A DNA stretch of 64,000 bases, from positions 51,488 to 115,487 of the forward strand of contig JAITTY010000021.1 of assembly GCA_031286695.1 (NCBI GenBank), read 5' to 3'. Below the pieces are notes generated by a model that made no database searches, was not told where the DNA came from, and saw only the letters and a list, made by a program, of their open reading frames with translations. This stretch comes from Sphingobacterium sp. (GTDB lineage: Bacteria > Bacteroidota > Bacteroidia > Sphingobacteriales > Sphingobacteriaceae). Below are positions 1 through 9,600 of this stretch, piece after piece. The translations under genes and the position numbers were made by a program. Positions within the stretch are counted from its first letter, which is position 1, and each line of letters begins with the position of its first letter.

Positions 1-621
1 GGTGCTCTCGCCGGCAAGTTTAGAAACTCCGGGCAGACATGTGTATCTATTAATAGATTTCTAGTTCAAGAAGATGTTTATGATGAGTTTGCGATGAAAC
101 TTACACAGGCCGTTAGTAAACTGAAAGTTGGCAATGGGCTTGATAAAGGTGTTCAGGTCGGTCCGCTCATCAATGCAAAAGGATTAGAAAAAGTACAACA
201 TCATGTACAAGATGCCTTAAATCACGGCGCAGAATTGGCTACAGGAGGTAAGTTAATCAAAGGCCTGTTCTTCCAGCCTACTGTTCTGACCAACATTCCC
301 AAAGAAGCACTTATATTCCGGGAAGAGACCTTTGGCCCAATCTGTGCCCTTTTCAGTTTCAAAACAGAAGAAGATGGGATAGCAATGGCCAACAACACCG
401 AATTTGGTCTGGCCTCCTATTTTTATAGTACAAATGTAAATCGCTGTTTTCGGGTTGCTGAACAACTTGAAGCCGGTATGGTAGGTGTCAATACAGGTCT
501 TATTTCAAACGCAGCCGCACCTTTTGGTGGGGTAAAACAATCAGGTGTCGGTCGAGAGGGATCGAAACATGGCTTGGATGAATATATGGAGTTAAAATAT
601 ATCTGCTTCGGTGGAGAATAA
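1..621 (+). CDS. gabD: NAD(P)-dependent succinate-semialdehyde dehydrogenase, C-terminal part (5' end outside window)
   Basis: This is the C-terminal 206 codons of an aldehyde dehydrogenase; the frame is open from base 1, so the gene starts outside the window. The catalytic cysteine lies in FRNSGQTC (codon 14, bases 40-42). The conserved EETFGP motif and the C-terminal PFGGVKQSGVGREGS motif, typical of the succinate-semialdehyde/glutarate-semialdehyde branch, follow. The family oxidises succinate semialdehyde to succinate in the cytoplasm, the last step of the GABA shunt. The substrate is inferred from these motifs; another short semialdehyde is possible. A hairpin terminator overlaps its stop codon, so it ends its transcript. 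Confidence 0.85.
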   Translation, partial: GALAGKFRNSGQTCVSINRFLVQEDVYDEFAMKLTQAVSKLKVGNGLDKGVQVGPLINAKGLEKVQHHVQDALNHGAELATGGKLIKGLFFQPTVLTNIPKEALIFREETFGPICALFSFKTEEDGIAMANNTEFGLASYFYSTNVNRCFRVAEQLEAGMVGVNTGLISNAAAPFGGVKQSGVGREGSKHGLDEYMELKYICFGGE

Positions 622-649
622 AAGGAGCGAATGCTCCTTTTATTTTTTT
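620..649 (+). terminator. Rho-independent terminator of the aldehyde dehydrogenase gene
   Basis: A 9-bp stem, AAAAGGAGC paired with GCTCCTTTT around a GAAT loop (620-641), is followed by a T-rich run. The stem includes the last bases of the upstream stop codon. It also sits at the 3' end of the convergent DUF4476 gene. Confidence 0.8.
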
Positions 650-1458
650 AGAAAATCCATTAATTTTTCCCGTGTTGAACTAAATGATAAAGCATCCCCT
701 ACTTTCTCATAATTTTGCTTATCTACACAAGTCGGATAAGCATATTTTGCAAAGGTGAGCTTATTATCATCCCGTATAAACAATTCCATTAAATCGACAA
801 TTTCGGAAACACGAAGCCGCATATCTTTTAACTCCTGAGCGGCTATTGCGAGTCGATCTTGATCATTTTCTTTCTGATTCAACAAATCGTTTAATCGATT
901 GGAATCTGTTTTATTCATCTGATTACTGTCAAATTGATTGTTATCCTCATTCTCCAGATATCCGCTGTCGTTTTCTGCACGGTTGCGATAAATCTCACGA
1001 TCTCCTGATTGTCGATATTCATCGTCGTTCCCCTGTACATTATCCGATCCATCCCGGTTATTATAGGGTAAATCTTGCCGATAATTGTCCTTATTATAAC
1101 GTCCAATAGGATTCATAGATTCTAAAATAATTCCTCTATTTCCACGTCTGCTGCTGACAGAAAATACAACATCCATATATTGTCCATTTCGATTAACAAG
1201 CTGAACACCGCTTCCATTGAGCGTACGCCGCTGACGATCAGCAAATACGATCCGTAAATCATAACGTGGACTTGTCAAATTGGCCACACGGAGATCCGCA
1301 GAAGCTCTATTATTGTACAAAACGTTATTGATATAAAGAAAAAAAGGAGCATCTGTAGAATAGATATTTAGAGCTCCGCCGACAGGCCTATATCGCTGTG
1401 CAAATCCAGCTGTTGCGACAACGAGCAACAAGACCATAACCAAAATTTTTCTGTACAT
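640..1458 (-). CDS. Secreted DUF4476-domain protein
   Basis: A 272-residue protein starting MYRKILVMVLLLVV with a Sec signal peptide ending near GFAQ. The ATG at 1458 is preferred; four codons upstream only a TTG is available. The middle (about residues 105-185) is rich in Asn, Asp, Arg and Gln and is probably disordered. The C-terminal ~90 residues, with the KLTFAKYAYPTCVD and FSSTREKLMDFL segments, match DUF4476, a helical domain of unknown function common in Bacteroidota. The domain call rests on remembered family features. It is convergent with the dehydrogenase gene. No function can be assigned. Confidence 0.7.
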   Translation of the reverse strand: MYRKILVMVLLLVVATAGFAQRYRPVGGALNIYSTDAPFFLYINNVLYNNRASADLRVANLTSPRYDLRIVFADRQRRTLNGSGVQLVNRNGQYMDVVFSVSSRRGNRGIILESMNPIGRYNKDNYRQDLPYNNRDGSDNVQGNDDEYRQSGDREIYRNRAENDSGYLENEDNNQFDSNQMNKTDSNRLNDLLNQKENDQDRLAIAAQELKDMRLRVSEIVDLMELFIRDDNKLTFAKYAYPTCVDKQNYEKVGDALSFSSTREKLMDFLKK

Positions 1459-1533
1459 AATCCTCTTCAATTTATAATCGTTCGACTACAAAGAATATAA
1501 AAGGATTAAGAAAACAGAGAATTTAACATTTTG

Positions 1534-2073
1534 TTATGCTTTCTTGTTCCGGTACTTCTTATAAAGTTTTACGGCCATCATTAAAGCGATAGATAAAATT
1601 AAGAGCCCCAAAACACCAAAAATCCAGTTCAGGGCTGATTTTAAGACAACAGTAAAAACAATTGCGAATAATAAAACTGTCGCAACTTCATTAAACAAAC
1701 GGAGATTTGTTGAAGTTAATTTGGATTCTTTACGACTTAATTTGAACATGATCTTCTGACAGGTAAAATGATAGATAATCATTCCCAGAACGAATGTCAG
1801 TTTTACATGCATCCAGCCCATGGATAATAAACCAGGGGAGTAGCATAACATAACTAGTGCGGAAAAAACTGTGATGTACATTGCAGGAGTAGTAATAACC
1901 CACCACAATAATTTTTCCATCTTACTGAATTCTTTATGCAAAACATCAAAAGCTTCCTGACTCTTATCCTTAGCTTCCGTATGATATATAAAAAGTCGAG
2001 GCATATAAAAGAGACCCGACATCCAACAGATTACAAAGATAATATGAACCGCTTTCGCATACAAATAGACCAT
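1534..2073 (-). CDS. hemJ: Protoporphyrinogen IX oxidase HemJ (CopD-like family)
   Basis: A 179-residue integral membrane protein with about four to five TM helices. The N-terminal YAKAVHIIFVICWMSGLFYMPRL signature carries the conserved histidine (about residue 10) seen in HemJ, and the KLTFVLGMIIYH segment provides the second conserved His. HemJ converts protoporphyrinogen IX to protoporphyrin IX in haem synthesis. The ATG at 2073 gives the normal family N-terminus; the upstream TTG at 2103 would add ten residues not seen in HemJ. A TATTTTTG promoter box lies only 5 bases upstream of this ATG. Another haem gene, hemE, is about 10 kb away. Confidence 0.82.
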   Translation of the reverse strand: MVYLYAKAVHIIFVICWMSGLFYMPRLFIYHTEAKDKSQEAFDVLHKEFSKMEKLLWWVITTPAMYITVFSALVMLCYSPGLLSMGWMHVKLTFVLGMIIYHFTCQKIMFKLSRKESKLTSTNLRLFNEVATVLLFAIVFTVVLKSALNWIFGVLGLLILSIALMMAVKLYKKYRNKKA

Positions 2074-2078
2074 AGTTA

Positions 2079-2086
2079 CAAAAATA
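2079..2086 (-). promoter_or_regulatory. -7 promoter box for hemJ (very short leader)
   Basis: TATTTTTG on the minus strand matches the Bacteroidota -7 consensus TAnnTTTG, with a TTG 18 bases further upstream (2105-2107). The box ends 5 bases before the hemJ ATG, so transcription would begin at or next to the start codon. Confidence 0.6.
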
Positions 2087-2208
2087 AGAAAAGTTAATAG
2101 CAAACAAGACGTTCAATTGCCAATTGCATAAATCTTACATCCAATACACAAAAATTGAATTTTCCACCTATTGAAGCGGGTTTTTAAACGAGATCAAAAA
2201 GGATGGCT

Positions 2209-2250
2209 AAAAAACGACAGATCCCACAAAAAGCGAACGATTTGTGAGAT
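2209..2250 (-). terminator. Terminator of the LysO/GH63 transcript
   Basis: A 10-bp stem (2221-2230 with 2241-2250) has one position that is a G-U wobble on the minus strand but a mismatch on the plus strand, so it is a minus-strand RNA hairpin. It is followed on that strand by a T-run at 2209-2214, just after the GH63-like gene. Confidence 0.7.
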
Positions 2251-2258
2251 TTGACGTC

Positions 2259-4175
2259 TTATTTTCTTTGTGAAGTAGTTTTTAATTCTTTATATAACAT
2301 AAAAAGATGTGCCGCAGACCAACTAAAGTGCGGTGCTTTTAGTCGCTTACCTGTACGAGCCTCATAATTTTCATGAATTGGTTCATTCGTGGACAGCCCA
2401 TCAAGCCGTTCGAAAACCTGTTTTGTGTACATATCCGCCTCTTCTTCATACCCATATTTCCTTAATCCGGAAATAGCAAAATAGACTTGGTCAAGCCAGA
2501 TGGGTCCCCGCCAGTATCCACGGTCCATAAATTTAGGATTGTCCAGGGCCGCAGTAGGAAAAGGGATAAATGATGCAAATTTCGCAGAATCTTGCATCAC
2601 ATGAATTACAGCCTGAGCTTGTTGTGCATCAGCCAGCCCTGTCCACAATGGAGACCATCCTTCGGGGCCAAAACAGACAATAAACTCCCCATCTAGTTTG
2701 CGATCAAAATAATACCCTTTCTCCTTATTAAAAAAGTAGTCCATGGCTGGGTAAGGTTTTCCGCTTTGACCAAATGGGACATGGAGAAGTGCTGAAAAAC
2801 GTGCTAAATATCGGCGTTCCAACTCAAGGTAAGCATGTAATTCCACAGATTCCTGGTTCATACTCCACGCTCCTTCCCGGTTATAAAGCATTTCTGTACT
2901 ATCATAGCGGATCGCATTGTCCATGCCGCTTTCCCATTTTGCTGCCTCTAATGTACCGTCTGTAGCTCCATATTCACAGATACCATTTTTATTATGATCG
3001 CGATATTGGAACCACCAATTATGATATTTAATAAGCTTATCGTACATCTCCCTAACAAAAGTAAGATCATGATCAGCTTCATAAATTTCATTGACAGCCC
3101 ATGCGGCTAACGGAGGTTTCGAGTCGCGGTAGTTATTCTCCCGGTGATCTGTATAAATACAGTCGGCAATCATCCCTACACTATCTTGAAAGTCAAACAT
3201 TGCACGCACTTGGTTTTTTGCTAGCGTTGGATCGATATGTGCAAGTGCCACAGCGTGTTTCCATGAATCCCAGGCCCAAAAACCAACGAAGTAATCCGCA
3301 ACATGGGAAGGTACAACTCCATCGTGTTTCAGCTCTTTTTTTGCACTTCGCCAATTGCTCATCAGCGTAATCATACTTTTTACCATAATACGATGCTCTT
3401 TCATCGTTAATTCCGGACGGATATTTGTCATGATATATTTGGTCCAGCGATCTGTGTGTTGCCCGCTCAATTGTTTTATATGCTGAAGTGCGACATTTGC
3501 GTCCGATATTGCCTTCTTTAAGTCGATGGGGTTTGCATAATGAGCAAGGACAATATCGGCATCCCCTTTATCCAAACAGACTTCATATTTACGCTGATCA
3601 GAATAAATTTTTAAACGATCCTTAAAAGCTAAGATTAAAAGCTCCCCTGTAGGCAGTTTGCTCCACAATGTATTACCATCCAGATTCCATATTCCTCTAC
3701 TGAGTTCACCACAGGCCCAGAGGATTTTCGAAGATTTATTGCGCACATGAAGAATTGCTGTGGTGGATGACACCAGTTTTATTGTCTGCTCCACTTCCAT
3801 ATCTTGGTTTCTTAAACGCATCCATAATCGATCAGGGTAATAACAGCTACTGTCACGAGTCAAAGAAAACTCTTCCTTCTCTTTCATTGAAGTGGTCCTT
3901 ATTTGAATGATCGCATTACTCAGCCAAGAACGAGCATCTAAATCAAAAGGGCCACAGAAACCTGTTACCTGCTTATCTTCATGAATTCCAAAGCCAATCC
4001 ATGCTCCTCGATCGGTATAAAAAGGTTTAGTTCTACGGGACGATCCTTCCGGTTTCTGCTCAACTTGAAGCAAACCACCATAATTATCTAGTTGACTAGT
4101 CTTCATAGACTTGCAACTACCTAGTATTAAACAAACAATAATAACAATTAATATACTATCTATTCTTTTTCTCAT
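2259..4175 (-). CDS. GH63/trehalase-like glycoside hydrolase, lipoprotein
   Basis: A 638-residue protein with a lipoprotein signal peptide (lipobox LGSC, Cys at residue 21). An N-terminal beta-sandwich-like region (about 30-245) precedes an (alpha/alpha)6 barrel with family motifs GFWAWDSWKHA (about 298), WESGMDN (about 414-420), DRGYWRGPIW (about 551) and FSWSAA (about 617). By analogy with GH63 and GH37 inverting enzymes, Asp419 in ESGMDN is the likely general acid and Glu602 in HENYEARTG the likely general base. It should cleave alpha-glucosidic bonds in the periplasm or at the outer membrane; the exact sugar is unknown. The ATG at 4175 overlaps the TGA of the upstream LysO gene by 4 bases (ATGA), indicating translational coupling. 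Confidence 0.8.
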   Translation of the reverse strand: MRKRIDSILIVIIVCLILGSCKSMKTSQLDNYGGLLQVEQKPEGSSRRTKPFYTDRGAWIGFGIHEDKQVTGFCGPFDLDARSWLSNAIIQIRTTSMKEKEEFSLTRDSSCYYPDRLWMRLRNQDMEVEQTIKLVSSTTAILHVRNKSSKILWACGELSRGIWNLDGNTLWSKLPTGELLILAFKDRLKIYSDQRKYEVCLDKGDADIVLAHYANPIDLKKAISDANVALQHIKQLSGQHTDRWTKYIMTNIRPELTMKEHRIMVKSMITLMSNWRSAKKELKHDGVVPSHVADYFVGFWAWDSWKHAVALAHIDPTLAKNQVRAMFDFQDSVGMIADCIYTDHRENNYRDSKPPLAAWAVNEIYEADHDLTFVREMYDKLIKYHNWWFQYRDHNKNGICEYGATDGTLEAAKWESGMDNAIRYDSTEMLYNREGAWSMNQESVELHAYLELERRYLARFSALLHVPFGQSGKPYPAMDYFFNKEKGYYFDRKLDGEFIVCFGPEGWSPLWTGLADAQQAQAVIHVMQDSAKFASFIPFPTAALDNPKFMDRGYWRGPIWLDQVYFAISGLRKYGYEEEADMYTKQVFERLDGLSTNEPIHENYEARTGKRLKAPHFSWSAAHLFMLYKELKTTSQRK

Positions 4176-4774
4176 AAATAACAAAAAAATGTAACTAAAA
4201 ACGGAACACTTAAGTCCACGATAATACCATGTACAATAGCGATGACAACATAATTTTTGCCAGCGTATTGTGTGATAATGGGTAAGGCTGTATCCATGCT
4301 TGTCGCCCCTGCAACTGAAATTGGTGCCAGTGGACCAAACCAGCGTCTCGACAAAGGTGCTGTCAATAGTGCTATTAACTCACGCATAAGATTTGACATA
4401 AGCGCTATTGTCCCCAGTGCTACTCCCTTATACTGTGTAATAAATATACTGGACAAAGAATAATATCCGAATCCGGATCCTACGGCCATGCTCTCCGAAG
4501 CGCTCCAATCTTGCATAACCAGACTAAGGATTAAAGTACCTAACAAGGTGCCGACGATGGTTCCCAAAGGAACAAGAACGATGTTTAGGTTCACCTTTTT
4601 TAACGATAAAAGCAACTCACGGTCATAACCAATGGTAATTCCGACGAAAAACATCAAAACATAGAGAACATAGGTATTCCATTCTTCCTTTAATAAATCA
4701 GAGGGGATTATATCCCATAGGCCCGAGAGAACGCCAACAGCAAAGAAAGCCAGAATAATCAAACTACCTTTCAT
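4172..4774 (-). CDS. lysO: Lysine exporter LysO, C-terminal half encoded as a separate gene
   Basis: A 200-residue membrane protein starting MKGSLIILAFFAVGVLSGL, with conserved LysO (DUF340) elements GITIGYD, GSGFGYYSLSS, LSNLMREL and GATSMDTALP. LysO exports L-lysine and some lysine analogues across the inner membrane. In Escherichia coli this is one 299-residue chain; here the first TM helices are in the upstream gene, with an 11-base overlap. An alternative start at 4825 would deeply overlap that gene and is less likely. Both halves presumably fold into one transporter. The stop overlaps the GH63-like start. Confidence 0.82.
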   Translation of the reverse strand: MKGSLIILAFFAVGVLSGLWDIIPSDLLKEEWNTYVLYVLMFFVGITIGYDRELLLSLKKVNLNIVLVPLGTIVGTLLGTLILSLVMQDWSASESMAVGSGFGYYSLSSIFITQYKGVALGTIALMSNLMRELIALLTAPLSRRWFGPLAPISVAGATSMDTALPIITQYAGKNYVVIAIVHGIIVDLSVPFLVTFFCYL

Positions 4775-5060
4775 ACTTGCTAAAGAATAGACGATAAATG
4801 AGCCAAGAAAAAAATGTACTCCCAACTACTCCTGCCAAGGTTATCAAAAGAGCCTGCAAGCCCAATGTATCGAGGTTAGCAACTATTCTTGGATTTTGTC
4901 CCACTTCTCGTCCTAAGAGAAATAGCAGTGTAAAAATCACTATACGAATTAAATGACTCGTATGTTTAAGAATAGGAACGGACCGTAGCCCAATTCCTAT
5001 TCCCACACCTAAAAGCATAATAAAAAAAACCGTAAGCATTAACCTAATTAATTTTGTCAT
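4764..5060 (-). CDS. LysO N-terminal half (DUF340 N-terminal module) as a separate gene
   Basis: A 98-residue protein with three predicted TM helices. The segments LLFLLGREVGQNP and LGLQALLITLAGVVGS match the first third of LysO. The ATG at 5060 is chosen because it begins the first TM helix; the frame extends further upstream inside susD but that portion is antisense-like, charged sequence. It overlaps the end of the SusD gene by 17 bases and the start of the LysO C-terminal gene by 11 bases, so all three are translationally linked. Lysine export is inferred from the family. Confidence 0.75.
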   Translation of the reverse strand: MTKLIRLMLTVFFIMLLGVGIGIGLRSVPILKHTSHLIRIVIFTLLFLLGREVGQNPRIVANLDTLGLQALLITLAGVVGSTFFSWLIYRLFFSKYER

Positions 5061-6567
5061 TCGATTTGACTTCCAACAATGGAACAGGATAAAAATTATT
5101 TTTCGTTGGATCGAAGCTATTTCTTCCAACGGCCTGTAAGGCCTCTTTCGCCTTTCCCCATCTCCGTAGATCATAAAAACGTGTATTTTCTAAGGCAAAC
5201 TCAACAATACGTTCGTGTTCAATGCGCTGCTTCACGTCAGTTGCAGAAAGATTCAAAGGGAGCGCGGGCATATCTGCACGTTGCCTTACTTGATTAACCA
5301 ACGGAATGGCATCCGCAGGTCGGTTCCGCTCATTTAACGTTTCGGCAAGCAACAACAGGACATCCGCATACCGCATCAATGGCAGATTAACCGATGTTCT
5401 CGATTTGTTCAAATCTGTAAGCGTTTTTGGCAGGTATTTTCTAAAACTAGCGCGACCAGAACCTTTACCAAAAATCTCATCATAGCTATAACCGTAAACA
5501 CCTCCTTGCTGAATATCATTAAAGAACGGATCTTCACAAAATACAGTCTGGTACATGCGTGAATCATAACGTCCTGTCGTAGCAATCTTTCCTTCTTTTC
5601 TAAATTCACTCAATAACATCTTACTGGGCAAAATTTCATCCCATCCCCCCAGCTCTCCTGTGGCAATCCATTTATGAAGCGCGGTTCGATAATTCGCACC
5701 ATTTGCCGTATTATCCGTAAATTGAAGTTCAAAAATAGATTCCTTACTGTTTTTATTTGTTCCATCAAACATCGATAAGAAATTCTTTTCCAAACTATAA
5801 CCGGACACAGCCTTGAAGGCAAGCTCTGCCTTAGCAAGCAATTCATCCTTTTTCGCTGTGTTCTCATAAGCCAAAGTCAGATAACTATAACCGAGATATG
5901 CATTTGCGGCCCCTTTTGTTGCACGTCCGATATTTACGGATTCCTGTTTTAACGGTAAATTTCCTACTGCTGCCTCCAAATCTTTTATAATAAAATCCCA
6001 AGCCTCCTCACGAGTAGACAAGGCTTTATTGATCTGACTCTCGCTTGTTATATATTGGTCGCGGATAATAATTTTCTCCCAGTTAAGGATTAATTTCAAA
6101 TGATAATAGGCTCGCAAGAATCTCGCCTCTGCAATAATCTGTCCTTTCTTAGTAGCATCCATTTCAATAGCTGCGGTTTTCTCAATGACCTGATTTGCAT
6201 AAGTTATCCCTTTATAAGCCTTGCTCCAATAGCTTGTAAATTGACTATTTCCATTCGTATAGGTAAAATTATAGAGTTCCACCCAGGTCTGATAGTTCAG
6301 CGCATCACTACCGATTTCACATATATCCTCACGATAAGCTTCCACAGGGAATTTTACCTCAGCAAACTCCCAGACATCTGTAGCCGCTTCCAATTGAGAA
6401 TAAGCCGCTGCCAAACCCGCCTCAGCATCTTCTGCATTACGCCAAAAGTTTGTTGAAGTAAGTTTATCTGGGGAGGATAAATCCAATCTATCACTGCAGG
6501 ATAAGGTTGTACTTAATGTACAAGCTATACAAATGATCCATCTAAGCGTATTTATATTCTTTTTCAT
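5044..6567 (-). CDS. SusD/RagB-family nutrient-binding outer-membrane lipoprotein
   Basis: A 507-residue lipoprotein (lipobox LSC, Cys24) with the SusD-like N-terminal region (FWRNAEDAEAGLAAAY), TPR-type helices including FLRAYYHLKLILNWE, and the RagB C-terminal segment (LPLMRYADVLLLLAE, ERIVEFALENTRFYDLRRWGK). SusD proteins cap the SusC barrel at the cell surface and bind the incoming ligand. The gene lies 40 bases after susC on the same strand. The ligand cannot be told from sequence; the linked GH63-like enzyme suggests an alpha-glucoside, while the linked LysO genes complicate this. Confidence 0.92.
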   Translation of the reverse strand: MKKNINTLRWIICIACTLSTTLSCSDRLDLSSPDKLTSTNFWRNAEDAEAGLAAAYSQLEAATDVWEFAEVKFPVEAYREDICEIGSDALNYQTWVELYNFTYTNGNSQFTSYWSKAYKGITYANQVIEKTAAIEMDATKKGQIIAEARFLRAYYHLKLILNWEKIIIRDQYITSESQINKALSTREEAWDFIIKDLEAAVGNLPLKQESVNIGRATKGAANAYLGYSYLTLAYENTAKKDELLAKAELAFKAVSGYSLEKNFLSMFDGTNKNSKESIFELQFTDNTANGANYRTALHKWIATGELGGWDEILPSKMLLSEFRKEGKIATTGRYDSRMYQTVFCEDPFFNDIQQGGVYGYSYDEIFGKGSGRASFRKYLPKTLTDLNKSRTSVNLPLMRYADVLLLLAETLNERNRPADAIPLVNQVRQRADMPALPLNLSATDVKQRIEHERIVEFALENTRFYDLRRWGKAKEALQAVGRNSFDPTKNNFYPVPLLEVKSNDKIN

Positions 6568-6607
6568 TTTCTGTTTCTTTGATTTTTATACAATAAATTT
6601 TCAGGTC

Positions 6608-9600
6608 TTAAAATGTATATTGTACCCCTATTGAATAAGACTTGGTAAATGGAAAAATATAACGATCCACCCCGGTATTCAATACACTTGGCTTCGAATT
6701 CACACCCGATGGTGCAAATTCAGGATCAATTCCCTTATATTTTGTCCATGTATAGATATTTTGTCCACTAATGTAGAATCTCAAACTTTCGGAACGGATA
6801 GCATGCACCAGGTTTTTAGGCAAAGTATATCCGATTTGTACCTGACGAAGTCTAATAAAGTCACCCGATTCCAAAAACCGTGTTGACTCACGGCTATTTC
6901 CATTGGGATCCTGTAACACAGCACGAGGAATATCGGTATTCCGGTTACTTTCTGTCCAAGCATTTAAGGTACTGCTCAAAAAATTTGATCCTGAGCTCAT
7001 CGCCTCAAAAAAGTAACGATTGCCATTATAGAGTTTATGTCCCCAGCCACTACCGATTAAAGCCGAAAAATCAAAACCTTTATAAGAAGCGCCAAGGTTT
7101 AACCCCACTTCCAATTTCGGTATTCCCGTACCACTGTATTTCTTATCCTCATCATCGATCACCCCATTTCCATCAACGTCAACAAAACGTATATCACCTG
7201 GCTTGGCATTTTCCTGTAACAATTTACCATCCTTATTCACGTACTTACTAACCTCTTCCATACTTTGGAAAATTCCATCCGTCTGGTATAGGAAAAACGC
7301 ACCAATTGGATAACCTACACGTGTTTGGTTTGGAAAATGCTCCGTATCGAACTTCAAGCCATTCCCCAGCAGAATCTGATCTTCATTTGCTAAGCTTACC
7401 ACCTTATTTTTCAAAGTAGATAGGTTTAAACCGATATCGTATTGGAAGTCATTTTTCCGATCCCCATACTTCAGTTCTAGTTCAAAACCTGAGTTTCTGA
7501 TTTTACCAACATTTAATGTTGGATCTTCCAAGCCCGATGAGGGCGCCACTTTCTTGGTAATCAATAGATCATTTGTGGTTTTGATAAAATAGTTCACCGA
7601 ACCTTTTAGCTTATTATTAAATAAACCAAAGTCGGCGCCTAAATTCTTCGATTCCGTCGTCTCCCAACTCAATAGACGATTTTCGAGTCCCATAGCGATA
7701 CTTCCTGGCCAGGGATTACCACTTCCTCGCACATAGCCCATGTACAAATTATTATAGGTACTGATAAGTGCCTGATGATCATAATAACCCAATGCTACTT
7801 CATTTCCCAATTTCCCCCAGCTTGCCCGTAATTTCAGATTTGAAAGAAAAGTTTCCTTCGGAAAAAATGATTCTTCGTCAATTTTCCAGCCCAAAGCTAT
7901 GGAGGGAAAATTTCCATAACGACTATCTTTACCAAATTTGGAGGACCCATCACGACGTAAGGTCAGCTGAACCAAGTAACGATTAGCGTAAGAATAATTG
8001 ACACGGCCAAATATAGACATGCGGTTATAGTCATATTTGGTTCCATCGGCCGAAAACGTCCCCCCCTGACCTGAACTGATGGTCATAAAATTAGGATCCA
8101 AAAAGCCTTCTGCATTTTCTTTTGTTACCAAAGCACCGTTCTCTACTGAGTAAACAATCTTCTTACCCTCAACCCCCACATTATTCCAGTTTGACTCCTG
8201 CATGTTCAAAGAGGTTCCCAAGAGCCCATTAATGCTATGTTTACCAAATTCTCCTTTATAGTTCAAGAGATTATCAAAAACCTGTTCCTGCCAATAACTA
8301 CGTCCCTCACTGTAGAATGGGTATTCATAGGGATTCTTCTCATCCGAAGCAAATGGTGGATAATGATAGTAGTTTTGTGTATTGATCGCGTTAAATGCAT
8401 AGCTTGTCTTAAAACTCAGCCCTTTCATAATATCGACACTGACAAAAGCATTCCCTGCAAAATCCTGCTTTTTTGTCCAGCTTGTTTTAAAATGTTCGTC
8501 TGCCACGACATTCACATTATTCGGAATTCCACCCCAGTTCGTTAGACCAAACCCGCCTTTTTCTGACTCATCATAAACCGGAACCAAAGGTGAAATCATA
8601 TAGGCTTCTTTAAGGCTAAAATTTGGGCCATGATACTTGGAATTCGTGTACGCCATATTTCCCTCCACGGTAAAAATATTCTTCTTCGTAGCCAATTTCA
8701 TTCGGACATTCTCCTTTTTAAAATCGTTTGCTATGACGACTCCTTTATCGTTGCTTAAATTAGCGGAAAGCGAATAACGCGTATTGTCCTGCCCACCCCG
8801 AATAGCCAAACTGTTGGAAGTCGATAAGCCTTTGCGGAATACTTCATCCTGCCAATCCGTATTATGAGTCCCTGGATTGTTGATATAGTCGGGTAGCTTG
8901 ACAGGTGTCGTCACGTACTTATTATATTCATCATACATTTGACGATGTACCTTCACGTAACCTTCGGCATCCAGGACTTTAAGTCTATTTGATGTTTGCG
9001 TTACATTCGTAAAACTATTGATATCAACAAGAATTTTACCGGCTTTACCTGCTTTCGTTGTCACAATAACAACACCGTTGGCAGCTACGGAGCCATATAT
9101 TGCAGCTGCGGCACCATCTTTCAAGATCTCCATACTCTCAATATCATTGGGGTTTACGTTACTAATCGTCCCCGGAAAACCGTCAATAATATAAAGCGGA
9201 TCATTGCTACCAAACGTATTAACCCCACGTATCTTAACCTGAACTCCTGCCCCAGCGATACCGCTATTCTTTTGCACATTTACTCCTGCGGCTACTCCTT
9301 GTAATGCTTCTGCCGGATTAGTTGTCGCACGCTTGGCAAGATCCTTTGTATTGATACTAGCGATCGCGCCGGTAACATCCGATTTTTTCAAGGTACCATA
9401 TCCGATCACAACCACCTCTTCAAGTTCCTTATTGCTAGTCACTAAAGTAATTTTAACATCTTTCCCGCTTTGAACTTCAATCTGCTGATTTTGATATCCA
9501 ACGTAGCTGACTTGAAGTTGGTCCTTCATAGTGATATCTATGGAAAATTTTCCGGACAGATCTGTCGCTACGGTCTTCCCACTACTTAGTGCATGTATAC

